Numbered from the stretch's first letter, positions 27,101 through 37,419 are shown. The stretch is 64,000 nucleotides of DNA from Candidatus Helarchaeota archaeon (GCA_019058315.1 JAHPZH010000003.1:103669-167668); one strand, 5' to 3'. Numbers and translations: made by a program. The notes: generated by a model not told the origin, from the letters alone.

Positions 27101-28222
27101 TTGATAATTTTTAATACAATAAGAGAAGCAATGTTACGATTGGACTTTTTAATTGTTATTCTCACCATTGAATTATCTTTAATTTTTATCAGGCAATGGT
27201 ATATGGATAAGAAACAAAAATCTGAAAATATAGTCTCCCTTAGTTATGGTATTTACTACCTAATCATAGGACTAGGTTTTGCAATATATTCAATAAGAAG
27301 ACATTATCTTAATAATAACCCATTTTGGAGATTTTTTGGAATTCAATCGAATTATTCATATTTTCTTTTTATTTTAGCAATATTTAGTATGTGTTGTGGA
27401 TCACTTCTATTTTCTTTAGCACTAGAGTTTAAATACAGAAAATTTTTAAAAACCAAATTTAGTTTTTCGCTATTTTTAGCAAGTCTATTATTTATGCTTT
27501 TAATTTTTCAAAAAACACCTTTTTTTTTCCCAATTATTAATTCATTTGCTGTCTTCTCTGCACTTTTTCCATATCTATTTATTTATTATTTAATTGTAAA
27601 TACATTAGGAAGAATTAGAAAAAAACTAATTTTTGGAGCAATTTCTTTAACAATTACAATTATTGGATTGGCGGGTGTATCAGACCAAGGTATAATGATT
27701 TTAAAAAATGTTTCGCCTTATTTTGAACCTTATTTAATTATATTTCAATTATTAGGTGTGTTTGGATTAATTTTATTAATCCTTTCTTTTTGGGGGTTTA
27801 ATTTATTATTAGAAGCTCAATGGAAAGGGAATATAATATCACTTTTTATAATCGATAGATATAGAGGAGATCCTTTATTTACAAAGAAATTTTTGCCAGA
27901 TATTCGAGATGTTGAAGATACAGATGGATTTTTAGCGAAAGGTTTAAAGGGTATTATAGGTCAGATAAGTGAATTATCAGAAACCAAAAAAAACTTACAT
28001 ATTATAGATAAGGAAAATTTAAAAATTGTATTACATTATGGAGAAAAAATTGTTTCTGCTTTATTGATAAGAAGAGAATTAATGAATATTAATTATATTC
28101 TTTCAAAAATAACACTAAAATTTGAGGATAATTTTCTGCCTTTTTATGATTCATGGTTAAAAGAGGATGATATTTTTAAGCCAATGGATAAAATTATTGG
28201 AGAATTAATTCCAGGTATTTAG
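27101..28222 (+). CDS. About 7-TM protein with cytosolic C-terminal longin/roadblock-like domain (paralog C)
   Basis: Multi-TM then LLLEAQWKGNIISLFIIDRYRGDPLFTKKFLPDI...FLAKGLKGIIGQISEL; C-terminus LKFEDNFLPFYDSWLKEDDIF. Confidence 0.65.
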   Translation: MIIFNTIREAMLRLDFLIVILTIELSLIFIRQWYMDKKQKSENIVSLSYGIYYLIIGLGFAIYSIRRHYLNNNPFWRFFGIQSNYSYFLFILAIFSMCCGSLLFSLALEFKYRKFLKTKFSFSLFLASLLFMLLIFQKTPFFFPIINSFAVFSALFPYLFIYYLIVNTLGRIRKKLIFGAISLTITIIGLAGVSDQGIMILKNVSPYFEPYLIIFQLLGVFGLILLILSFWGFNLLLEAQWKGNIISLFIIDRYRGDPLFTKKFLPDIRDVEDTDGFLAKGLKGIIGQISELSETKKNLHIIDKENLKIVLHYGEKIVSALLIRRELMNINYILSKITLKFEDNFLPFYDSWLKEDDIFKPMDKIIGELIPGI

Positions 28223-28232
28223 GTGCGATTTT

Positions 28233-29297
28233 TTGCTAGAAATAGTATTTTTAGGAGAAAATAGAGAAATAGCTATGGTAGTAGAGGGAATATTAATTTT
28301 ATTATGTTGGCAATTCTCAGTTTATTTTTCATATAAATATTATCGAAATGTAAAAGATCAAAAATTATCAAGAAATGAATTGGATTGGGCACTATTTTTT
28401 GTATCATTTGGATTTACACATTTTTTTTATCAATTTGCGGATTATTATCCAGTGGATCACCAATTTTTTTCGTTTTTGGGTTATATAAGCATGGGTATAG
28501 GGATATTTTTATTCACAACACATTTAGAAAAAATTAAAACGATTCAAACGAAATGGGTATTTCCAGCGATAACTTTTATTATTCTTCTTAGTTTTATAAT
28601 CACTTATATTTATGATCCCAGATTACCACAAACTTTAGCCATTATATTGATTATCCCAGCAACAATTATTATTCCATATTTCATATTTAGGATGTTTAAA
28701 ACTTTAAGTCGTAGATATCAATTCTATACTATAGGTCTATTTGGGGGGTTATCCTTTATTCTGGTTGGAAACCTTGGAGCATCTGATGTTGCCGTTTCCA
28801 TTTTTGGAACATATATAAGGATATTAGCGAGTCTATTAATGATATTAGGAATTAGTTTACTTGCGCTTTTTTTCAATATATTACCCTCACTATCAGAACT
28901 TAATTGGTATGATAAACTAAAATATATTATAATTATAGATCAAACCGGGATTTGCTTGTATGATGAAGATTTCCAAGAAAAAACTAGATTAAACAAAAGA
29001 TTATTAGCTGCTGCTTTATTCAACGTTCATGAATTTTTGGATCAAATGACAAAAGGATTCAAAAAGCTGAAAATTCTTGAAAAAGGAGATGAATTCTTTA
29101 TTTTAGAGTATGGACAACAAGTAATCGGAGTATTAGTAACTACAGAATTATTGGAATCTTTAAAATATCTTTTAAGAAGTTTTGTAATAGAATTTGAGAA
29201 TTTTTATTCAGATATTTTAAAATCTTGGAACGGTGATGCTCGAATGTTTCTCCCCACGTCCCAATTAACATCAAAAATATTCAAAAAGATTCGATGA
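28233..29297 (+). CDS. About 7-TM protein with cytosolic C-terminal longin/roadblock-like domain (paralog D)
   Basis: Multi-TM then ILPSLSELNWYDKLKYIIIIDQTGICLYDEDFQEKTRLNKRLLAAALFNVHEFLDQM...FVIEFENFYSDILKSWNGD. Confidence 0.65.
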   Translation: MLEIVFLGENREIAMVVEGILILLCWQFSVYFSYKYYRNVKDQKLSRNELDWALFFVSFGFTHFFYQFADYYPVDHQFFSFLGYISMGIGIFLFTTHLEKIKTIQTKWVFPAITFIILLSFIITYIYDPRLPQTLAIILIIPATIIIPYFIFRMFKTLSRRYQFYTIGLFGGLSFILVGNLGASDVAVSIFGTYIRILASLLMILGISLLALFFNILPSLSELNWYDKLKYIIIIDQTGICLYDEDFQEKTRLNKRLLAAALFNVHEFLDQMTKGFKKLKILEKGDEFFILEYGQQVIGVLVTTELLESLKYLLRSFVIEFENFYSDILKSWNGDARMFLPTSQLTSKIFKKIR

Positions 29298-29345
29298 TAT
29301 TGTAAATTTGTTTAAAAAAATCAACCAATAAAGAAGTGTTTTATT

Positions 29346-29906
29346 TTGTTTCCAAGATATAATTTAAAAATTCTTGTTATTGGTATTTCAATCGTGATAT
29401 TTTGTGGAATTATGTTTCCAATTTTAAGCTATCCATGGGAATTTAGTGTTTTATTATCAGTATTATTAAATATTGGTCATTCTGTTGCCTTTTGGGGTAT
29501 GATCTTAATTTTTATTAATTTAGTTCTCCATTATACAAGAAAAAGACGTGATTATAAATTTAAGGAATTCGCAATGACTTCTGGACTTTCTTTTATACCT
29601 TTATTGATTTATAATATTTTTATACCAATTTTAAATAATTTAAAATCCGACAATCTCATCAGTGCTTGGGATATTAATTTAATAACGGTCAGTACAAATA
29701 GGGAATCCTTTCAAATCTTGTTTTTTTTCTCAAGGATAATAACAATATTGTGTATTTTTTTCTTTCTTTTACTCTTGAGCTTCAGTATAAGAGATACATT
29801 TGAACTCGAATTAATTAAAGCAATATATCTTTGTATCTTTATTGTACTAATAGCATACTTGATTTCGGATGGTTTATTCACCATATGGGAGTTCTTTGAA
29901 TTATGA
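29346..29906 (+). CDS. Multi-TM hypothetical membrane protein
   Basis: Several hydrophobic helices; stop overlaps the start of the next gene. Confidence 0.55.
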   Translation: MFPRYNLKILVIGISIVIFCGIMFPILSYPWEFSVLLSVLLNIGHSVAFWGMILIFINLVLHYTRKRRDYKFKEFAMTSGLSFIPLLIYNIFIPILNNLKSDNLISAWDINLITVSTNRESFQILFFFSRIITILCIFFFLLLLSFSIRDTFELELIKAIYLCIFIVLIAYLISDGLFTIWEFFEL

Positions 29907-31135
29907 GAAAACTGGAAACTGCTTTTTTATCTGCGATTCTAATCATTGCAGGTGTTTCATATTTATCATATTGGTGGATTGAAACTGATGTTACGCCACA
30001 GAATAGAGTGGTTGATTTATGGGGAATAGACCCATTTTCTATTGGATTACAATATGGATTATCTTGTAAAAATGAAATTCAAGGTATATGTTCAGGTCTG
30101 ACTCTAGTAGATGGTCTTTTTAAGCTCATTACGAATTTAGCGAGTATTCATTTTACTTTTATAATGCAACCTTTTGTCCCAAAAGAATATCTAATAGAAA
30201 TGTGTGGAGTTGCTTTAGGAGCAGGCGTGACTTATAATCAGATTTTTTTTCTGAATTATATGGCGGATTACATGCAGATATTATCAGAAAGTGCAATGAG
30301 TTGCTCACAATTTATTTTAATCAATAATACTCTTCCAATTTATGGGCCAATGTTTGGACGAACATTAGATTATCCAGGAGACGTGGTGTTGGATAGATAT
30401 CAGGTTATTATAAGACTAAATGACTATCCCGGTAGTGGACATTCAATAATCGGGCATACAATCGCTGGAATGATTGGATACTTAACTGGGATAAATGAAG
30501 AAGGATTAACTATTGGTGTAAGTCAGATTAATCCTCATAAAATTGATATTGGTCCTGGAATGTCTTGTGTATTAGCAATTCGGGATATTCTTCAACATAA
30601 TGAGACTACTGAACAAGCTGCAAAGACTTTTGGTGATTATGAGCGTCATACAGTAGGAGCATGGTGTTTTGCGATATTAGATGGGAATGGTTCTGCAGCA
30701 GTTGTTGAATTAGCTCATAAAATTCCAGATACGCAAGAAGTATTTAATAATACAATAAAGGGTGATGATTTACCTTTCATGGTAATTACCAATCATTTTA
30801 TATCCCCTGAAATGTATCCTCTCTCCGCTCATTCTCAACAATCAGAAGCTAGATTCGATGCTTTACTTCATGAAATTCCAAAAATACCTTATCATGATTT
30901 ATCGTCAGCAATTAATTTATTAAAGTCCCATTATGATCCAATTTTAAAGTGTAACAATCCAGGTCATCGAACCGTATGTAATCATGGAATACAGCCCTAT
31001 CATGGTACAATGGGAGGTTTTATTGGAGTACCTAAGACCCCTATGGCGGTTTTTTGCCTTGGTCGACCATGTGAATCAGATTTTTATATTATGACTTTTG
31101 AGCCAATTAATTATCTCATTGGACCAATTACTTAA
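29903..31135 (+). CDS. Ntn-hydrolase, C45/linear amide C-N hydrolase-like, N-terminally membrane-anchored
   Basis: SAMSCSQFILINN...YGPMFGRTLDYPG, IGHTIAGMIGYLTGINEEGLTIGV, HRTVCNHGIQPYHGTMGGFIGVPKTPMAVFCLG. Confidence 0.75.
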   Translation: MRKLETAFLSAILIIAGVSYLSYWWIETDVTPQNRVVDLWGIDPFSIGLQYGLSCKNEIQGICSGLTLVDGLFKLITNLASIHFTFIMQPFVPKEYLIEMCGVALGAGVTYNQIFFLNYMADYMQILSESAMSCSQFILINNTLPIYGPMFGRTLDYPGDVVLDRYQVIIRLNDYPGSGHSIIGHTIAGMIGYLTGINEEGLTIGVSQINPHKIDIGPGMSCVLAIRDILQHNETTEQAAKTFGDYERHTVGAWCFAILDGNGSAAVVELAHKIPDTQEVFNNTIKGDDLPFMVITNHFISPEMYPLSAHSQQSEARFDALLHEIPKIPYHDLSSAINLLKSHYDPILKCNNPGHRTVCNHGIQPYHGTMGGFIGVPKTPMAVFCLGRPCESDFYIMTFEPINYLIGPIT

Positions 31136-31147
31136 GGAGATAAAAAT

Positions 31148-31561
31148 ATGGAATTTGAATTAAAAGAAACGAAATTTGAAGAAAAAATAACCCCTATTAA
31201 AATTTATCTAAAAAGAATCTTAAGAATATTAGTCAGTTCATTAGTTGGAATAATCGCAGGATTGGGTATGTTAGTTCTAAATATCTTTTGGTCTATGAAT
31301 TTCATTCCTGAAATATCTTATAATGATAAAATGTCATTTTCAATTATTTCATTAGGATTACAAGCACTTTTCATCTTGGGTCCACAATTTATTGCAGGTT
31401 TTATCTCAACAAGTATTAAAAAGGCATTAATAACAGCAATAGTTGTAACCGCAACTTTAGGTACTATTTCATTTTTGTTTAGTGTAATTCAAGGAGTGGT
31501 AAACTCAGCAATAATTATTCTAGGAATTTATATAGGCGGATATTATGCTGAACGACTTTAA
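31148..31561 (+). CDS. Hypothetical membrane protein
   Basis: 137 aa with about 4 hydrophobic helices. Confidence 0.5.
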   Translation: MEFELKETKFEEKITPIKIYLKRILRILVSSLVGIIAGLGMLVLNIFWSMNFIPEISYNDKMSFSIISLGLQALFILGPQFIAGFISTSIKKALITAIVVTATLGTISFLFSVIQGVVNSAIIILGIYIGGYYAERL

Positions 31562-31635
31562 GTAAATTAATTATTGATCTTAAGAACACTTTAGATTAAA
31601 AATTGATAAAAAAGAATAAAATATTGTTTGAATTT

Positions 31636-33102
31636 TTATTTATTTAGTTCTTTTCGTCTTTCTTCCAAATTAAAATCTATATTTACATTTCTAAACACTA
31701 AAAGCCCTAGAACCATGAATATTACTGTAATGGGTCCAAACCATAGGTATCCTGATGAAACCAATTTAGGAATTGGGTCGAATGAAAATGGAAATTTATC
31801 TAATAAGAAGCTCATCCAAATAAATATTTGATTTGGATTAGGTAAATCTTGCGTACTAAGTAAAACAATCCATGTTTTAATATTCGATTCTGTGAAAATG
31901 ATTGGAAGATAGGGTAAAAAGCCAAATATTAATCCAGAGAGAATCATAGCAGGTGCTTGGAATATATTTAGATATAATTCTTTAACACCCCAATATAATC
32001 CTGCTTTGTGTTGTTCTCCAGTTCTAAGTTCGTCATCTTCAGCAAAATCGGCCATAACCACATAAGGGAAGAGATACCAAGAAGAAATCCCAGCAGCAAC
32101 GAGTCCAATGTAAATAAAACCTAAAAATTCAATTCTGATTATGCCTATAATTAGCGAAAATGGTACAAAAATAGTAAATACTATTAAAGCAGATTTCAAT
32201 GCATAATGTTTGGATTTCTTTTTAGATAATCTACTCCATATAGTCCAGAGAAAGATTACAGATAGGAAAAGTATGAGAGCTGCAATAATATATTGAGTTA
32301 ATCCAAATAATAATACATTTTGCATAAATCCGAGGACTGAATTTATAACTATTGTAAAAACTATTGCGAAACAGCCTTGAGCAAGCTGCCACGTCATAAA
32401 ATTCTTGTTTCTCCAAGTTATTTTTAACCCATCTATCAAGCTACGTTCGATCTTAACGCTTGGATCTTCCTTGAGTTTGAATAAAGGTGTAACATAACCA
32501 CAGATTTCAATGAGCCCAAAGATTATTATAATAATAGGCAATATTGACAGCCCTTTACCTGTGAAGGCTGCTGGAAATAATATGGTTACTATTGCAGAAA
32601 TCCCAACAGCTAAAACATTAAAGAAATTTTGGTAGGCAGAAACCTCAATTCTTTCATGTTCTTGTGTTAATTCTCTCATCCAGGCTTGGTAAGGTGAGAG
32701 CAAGAACCCATAGAAGAAATTGAAAGCACAAATGAATATTAATAAGTAGAGGAATAAAAGAACTTCATTTCCTAGTGATACTCCAAGAATTTTAATAAGA
32801 TTTAATCCAAATATATGAGGGATGAATAGCAAAGTAAATGATATCGCTAATGCAGGTGCACCAATGAGAATATATGGTTTTCTTCTACCAAATTTAGTAT
32901 TAGTTTTATCAGATATATATCCAAAAAAAAATCCACTAAAAGCAATGGTGAATTTTCCCATCCCTGTAGCTATACCACTAAGAATTGGTTCTAAATTAAA
33001 GATTTCAAAATAGAGATAGAAACTTAGAAAACTTACCAAATCTAATAAAAGAGAACTACCAAAACGACCGCTTCCATATATTATTTTGTCTTTTTTTTCC
33101 AT
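31636..33102 (-). CDS. MFS/GPH-family sugar:cation symporter-like transporter (copy 1)
   Basis: KIIYGSGRFGSSLLLDLVSFLSFYLYFEIF, GYISDKTNTKFGRRKPYILIGAP, ADFAEDDELRTGE. Confidence 0.85.
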   Translation of the reverse strand: MEKKDKIIYGSGRFGSSLLLDLVSFLSFYLYFEIFNLEPILSGIATGMGKFTIAFSGFFFGYISDKTNTKFGRRKPYILIGAPALAISFTLLFIPHIFGLNLIKILGVSLGNEVLLFLYLLIFICAFNFFYGFLLSPYQAWMRELTQEHERIEVSAYQNFFNVLAVGISAIVTILFPAAFTGKGLSILPIIIIIFGLIEICGYVTPLFKLKEDPSVKIERSLIDGLKITWRNKNFMTWQLAQGCFAIVFTIVINSVLGFMQNVLLFGLTQYIIAALILFLSVIFLWTIWSRLSKKKSKHYALKSALIVFTIFVPFSLIIGIIRIEFLGFIYIGLVAAGISSWYLFPYVVMADFAEDDELRTGEQHKAGLYWGVKELYLNIFQAPAMILSGLIFGFLPYLPIIFTESNIKTWIVLLSTQDLPNPNQIFIWMSFLLDKFPFSFDPIPKLVSSGYLWFGPITVIFMVLGLLVFRNVNIDFNLEERRKELNK

Positions 33103-33111
33103 CGTAATGAC

Positions 33112-34566
33112 CTAAGATTTAGATTTTCTTCTTTCTTCTAAATTGAAATCAATTTTTACTCTTTTAAAAACTAAGTGCCCTAATATCATAAAGATTACAC
33201 AGATTGGTCCAAAGAAAATATAACCTGAGGTTACAGGATTAGGCAATTCTAAAGAGAGTTTACCTGTGAAATAACTTAGAATAAGGAATATTTGACCTTC
33301 TGAATCTAGTTCTCTAAATATTGATAATATAATTATGGTTTGTTTATTAGTATCATTGAGAATATAACCGAGAGAAGGCAATACACTAAAAATAATTCCA
33401 GTAACTAACATTGCAAACGCTTGGAAGATATTAAGCGGTATACTATTGAAACCAGTATACATTCCTGCTCTCTTTTCTCCCGTCCTAAGTTCATCATCTT
33501 CAGCCATATCGGCAATTATTACATAAGGGAACAGATACCAGCTGCTAATCGACGAAGCCAAAAGTGCAATATAAATATATCCAAATAATTCATTTGGAAT
33601 AAGACCAAATATCGATAAGGGTATAATTATTGTAAACATGATTAAAGAAATTGAAAGTGACCAATGTTTTGATCTCTTATTTGACATAATAGACCAAGTC
33701 TTCCACATAATGATTATTACAATAAGAAGTATAACTGAAGCGATAATTAATTCAAAGGTAGAATACATCAAAATGCGTTGAACAAAACCAAGAACACTAT
33801 TAATAATAATTGTAAATGCGATCGAGAAAAAACCTTGAGCAACCATCCATAACATATAATTTTTATTTTCCCAAACTACTTTTAATTCTGTTTTTAAATT
33901 TGGTTGTGAGACAAATCTTTCCATGTCTTCTTCTAATGTTATAAATGGAAGTATATAACCCACAATCTCAATTATACCACAAACTATGACTACATAAGGA
34001 ATTAAAGCCATCCCTTTTCCCGTAAATGCAATAGGGAACATAAAAGTAATTATTGTTGCTGCTCCTGCTGCAGCAACATTAAAAAAGTTCATATACGCGG
34101 AGACCTCTATCCGCTCATGTTCTTCTGTTAGTTCTGGCATCCAAGCTTGATAAGGAGTTAAAAGAAATCCATAGAAAAAATTAAAACTACTACTAAAAAT
34201 AAGTAAATAGATAAATAATGAAAGATCATCCCCTGAAACAGTCATTCCAAATACTTTTACTATATTTAAATTAAAGATATGAGGGATAAAAAGCATAATA
34301 AATGTAAATGCAAGACAAGGGGCTCCTACGAGTATAAATGGTTTCCGTCTGCCCCACCTCGATTTTATTTTATCAGAGATATATCCCATATGAAACCCAG
34401 AATATGCAATTACTAATTTTGCAATAGCATTAGCTACTCCATTCAAAAATGGATTTAGAAGAAAGATTTCAAAATAGAGATAAAAACTAAGAAAACCAAC
34501 TAATTGAAGTAAAATTGAAGAACCTAATCTGCCACTACCATAAATTATTTTATCTCTTTTCTTCAT
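33112..34566 (-). CDS. MFS/GPH-family sugar:cation symporter-like transporter (copy 2)
   Basis: KIIYGSGRLGSSILLQLVGFLSFYLYFEIF, GYISDKIKSRWGRRKPFILVGAP, ADMAEDDELRTGE; tandem paralog of 31636-33102. Confidence 0.85.
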   Translation of the reverse strand: MKKRDKIIYGSGRLGSSILLQLVGFLSFYLYFEIFLLNPFLNGVANAIAKLVIAYSGFHMGYISDKIKSRWGRRKPFILVGAPCLAFTFIMLFIPHIFNLNIVKVFGMTVSGDDLSLFIYLLIFSSSFNFFYGFLLTPYQAWMPELTEEHERIEVSAYMNFFNVAAAGAATIITFMFPIAFTGKGMALIPYVVIVCGIIEIVGYILPFITLEEDMERFVSQPNLKTELKVVWENKNYMLWMVAQGFFSIAFTIIINSVLGFVQRILMYSTFELIIASVILLIVIIIMWKTWSIMSNKRSKHWSLSISLIMFTIIIPLSIFGLIPNELFGYIYIALLASSISSWYLFPYVIIADMAEDDELRTGEKRAGMYTGFNSIPLNIFQAFAMLVTGIIFSVLPSLGYILNDTNKQTIIILSIFRELDSEGQIFLILSYFTGKLSLELPNPVTSGYIFFGPICVIFMILGHLVFKRVKIDFNLEERRKSKS

Positions 34567-34594
34567 TTTTTTACCATCCTATATAATAAAAAAG

Positions 34595-35455
34595 TCAAAA
34601 TTTTAAATCGGGATAGTTTTCCCTAATTAGTTTTACAGATTTTAAAGCATCTTTAAAAGTTAATTCAAAAACAAGGGGGCCTTTAAAACCTTCATCTCTG
34701 AATAACCCAATCGCGTCCATGGGAAAACTGCCGTCCCCAATTGCAATATGGTCGTCAGGTCGTCCATCAACAATATGTCCATCATTTAAATGAATTTCTA
34801 TAAGTCTATCCTTATGTTTTTCGAAGAATTCTTGAACAGAAAGCCCAGTATAGTCGTAGCCGCAAATTAGATGTCCTGTATCAAAACAAATAGAGAGATC
34901 ATACTTATCGATAATTTTTCTCGTAGCTTCAAACGGAAATTCTATATTTTCAACCGCTATTTTCTTGGGATCTACATCTACGTTCTTTAAAATTTTTTCC
35001 ACACTTTCAGAAGCAAAACCGTTCATTACATGAGTAAGAGCACTTTTAAATTCAGGCGGAATTTTCTGTATTCGGGAAAATTCTGCAGCTAGGGACCCAG
35101 TTAGATGTAATACATATGCTACAGGATCTAGCATCTTCGTACGTTCTATACATTCCACCATACACTGAACTGAGGCATCCCTTATTCTAGCATTAGGACC
35201 TGCAAGCTCAGTTGACCATAAAGGTAGATGAACGGAATATGTTATTCCAGTATTATCTTGTTTAATTTTAAGTAATTTTTTTATTATTCTTTTCGAAAGC
35301 GACGTGGGAAGAACATATTCTAAGTCCATTGTAATTTCTAGATGTTTAAAACCAGCATTTATTGCTTTTTTTACAAGCAAAGGGAATTTAAGGTTCCTTA
35401 AATCTAGGTCTGCATCGATTACATCAAAATTTATTGGTGTAATTCCAAAAAACAA
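34595..35455 (-). CDS. Sugar phosphate isomerase/epimerase (xylose isomerase-like TIM barrel)
   Basis: DLSICFDTGHLICGYDYTGLSVQEFFEKHKDRLIEIHLNDGHIVDGRPDDHIAIGDGSFPMD. Confidence 0.85.
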   Translation of the reverse strand: MFFGITPINFDVIDADLDLRNLKFPLLVKKAINAGFKHLEITMDLEYVLPTSLSKRIIKKLLKIKQDNTGITYSVHLPLWSTELAGPNARIRDASVQCMVECIERTKMLDPVAYVLHLTGSLAAEFSRIQKIPPEFKSALTHVMNGFASESVEKILKNVDVDPKKIAVENIEFPFEATRKIIDKYDLSICFDTGHLICGYDYTGLSVQEFFEKHKDRLIEIHLNDGHIVDGRPDDHIAIGDGSFPMDAIGLFRDEGFKGPLVFELTFKDALKSVKLIRENYPDLKF

Positions 35456-35492
35456 AAAAAAAACTCCTTCAACACCATATTAAATTTCATTT

Positions 35493-36323
35493 TTATGAAG
35501 AATATGCCAAATTTTTACCTAAATGATAGAATAAGATACTTGTTAAAGGTATTCCTAAAAATAATGAGAAAAAAGTAGAGAAAAATTCGAATAATCTTTG
35601 AAAATCTACAACATATAAAGCAAATCCTAAAATAATAAAACAAGACATAGAAATTATAAAAATTCTTTTTTTCGTAGATTTGTCAATTTTTTCCTCTAGA
35701 AATGTATAATATTTATTAAAAAGTAGAGTTACATAACATAGTAATATGAAAACGAGAACTCCCATGTAGAAACCAAAAACTCGATAATCCTTTGATTCTA
35801 CTTGTAAAAAATCTCGCCAAGGAACGAGGTCATAGTTACTATCCCATCTTTGTGTATACCAACTCGTTTGAGTTCCGCACCATAAAAAATCGTGGAAGAA
35901 TGAACCTGCTAATCCTAACGCAATAAGTGAAATCAAAATAATAAATAAAAAACCTTGTTTAATATTTGTAGAATATTTCATATAAGCAGAAGTTCCAATA
36001 AATCCCAAGCCCATAGGTAAAAATATAAATGAAAACAATGAAAAAAAGAGAAAATAATTAATTTCATCCACTTGAGATGAAAATTTTAACCCTAATATAT
36101 GTGGATTGTAAAAGATTATTGATATCATTGCTATAATAACGATAGTGGTGCCACAATAAAGCAGAAAATTCTTCCAGAGTTTTTTATATGTTATGACTTT
36201 TTCATTATAATAAAAAACCAAAGATTTCCATTGAGGTAAAAATAAAGGCAGACATAATATACAACCCACTATTCCATAAATTAATAATACGTGATAACTT
36301 CCATCTAAAAACAATAAATACAC
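35493..36323 (-). CDS. Multi-TM hypothetical membrane protein
   Basis: About 7 hydrophobic segments, lies within the sugar-metabolism cluster. Confidence 0.55.
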   Translation of the reverse strand: MYLLFLDGSYHVLLIYGIVGCILCLPLFLPQWKSLVFYYNEKVITYKKLWKNFLLYCGTTIVIIAMISIIFYNPHILGLKFSSQVDEINYFLFFSLFSFIFLPMGLGFIGTSAYMKYSTNIKQGFLFIILISLIALGLAGSFFHDFLWCGTQTSWYTQRWDSNYDLVPWRDFLQVESKDYRVFGFYMGVLVFILLCYVTLLFNKYYTFLEEKIDKSTKKRIFIISMSCFIILGFALYVVDFQRLFEFFSTFFSLFLGIPLTSILFYHLGKNLAYSS

Positions 36324-36324
36324 C

Positions 36325-37419
36325 TTATAGATCTACTAATTTCCTCGAGTTTGAAGATCTATAAGCTGCTTCTACAATTTCATGTGCTCTTAATCCTATT
36401 TCTAAACTTGGTTGAGGGAGGGTTTCCTCTATAAGAGATTTTATAAAAGCAAAATTTTCATAGGTATATATACCAGCCCCAGTTTTAAGCCTTGGAAGAT
36501 TTTTGGATTCAATATATAGATTATTTATTTCCCTATAACTTGATGATATTTCTATTTTTTTTCTTTTTATTTTTCCTTTTAACGATTTAAAGGAAGCACC
36601 GGTATATTTTTGCAAAATTATATTTCCATTTTCAAAATAAAGTTCAAGATGTCGAAAGTCTCTCCTAATTTTATGCCAAATGCTTGTTAAAACACCAGTT
36701 CCACCATTTTGAAATTCAAAATTTAGAATTGCAAGATCTTCTAACCCTGCTTGGGCTTCTGGTGAAACATATCTAATTTTTGAAAATAAATTCTTCATAG
36801 AACCAAAGAGAAATTCTAAAATATCAACATCATGTATTGAATGTTCGAATAAACATCCTGCATGTGCAACTGTCTTATCTTTTCTCCAATCAGAAACATG
36901 CGTAGAACCTGCAATTGGCCACTCTTGATCATCAATCATAATTGTAGTTAGTAATTTCCCTAATGCTTCTTTATTATCTTCAATATATCTTTTAATATAC
37001 CAAAAAATTGGACAAAATCTTAGTACTAAACCAACTTGAGCAAAGATATTATTCCTATCCCTCGCTTTAATCATTTCTTTGATGTCAGATAAAGTAAAAG
37101 CAAGTGGTTTTTCACAAAAAATATGTTTTCCCTTTTCTGCTGCGGAAAGAAAAAACTCCTTATGATATCTAGTCGGAGTTAAAATATAGACTACATTAAT
37201 TGAATCATCATTAATAATATCCATTGGATTTGAAGTTGTTTCCTTTGTTCCAGTTATATTACAAAATCTTTCAATGGCCTTTTGATCTATATCTGCTACT
37301 TTTTTTAAAGTTATAGAAGTATCCTTAAAAAATGGATTATTTATTAGACTCTTTACGGAAAGTCCGTGAGCAAGAGATATTAATCCAGTTCCAATAAAAC
37401 CAATGTTGAGTTCTTTCAA
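36325..37419 (-). CDS. Gfo/Idh/MocA family NAD(P)-dependent oxidoreductase
   Basis: NIGFIGTGLISLAHG Rossmann motif, GKHIFCEKPLAFTLSDIKEM, hydrophobic N-terminal extension in ORF track probably not translated (TTG at 37419 precedes the Rossmann motif). Confidence 0.87.
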   Translation of the reverse strand: MKELNIGFIGTGLISLAHGLSVKSLINNPFFKDTSITLKKVADIDQKAIERFCNITGTKETTSNPMDIINDDSINVVYILTPTRYHKEFFLSAAEKGKHIFCEKPLAFTLSDIKEMIKARDRNNIFAQVGLVLRFCPIFWYIKRYIEDNKEALGKLLTTIMIDDQEWPIAGSTHVSDWRKDKTVAHAGCLFEHSIHDVDILEFLFGSMKNLFSKIRYVSPEAQAGLEDLAILNFEFQNGGTGVLTSIWHKIRRDFRHLELYFENGNIILQKYTGASFKSLKGKIKRKKIEISSSYREINNLYIESKNLPRLKTGAGIYTYENFAFIKSLIEETLPQPSLEIGLRAHEIVEAAYRSSNSRKLVDL

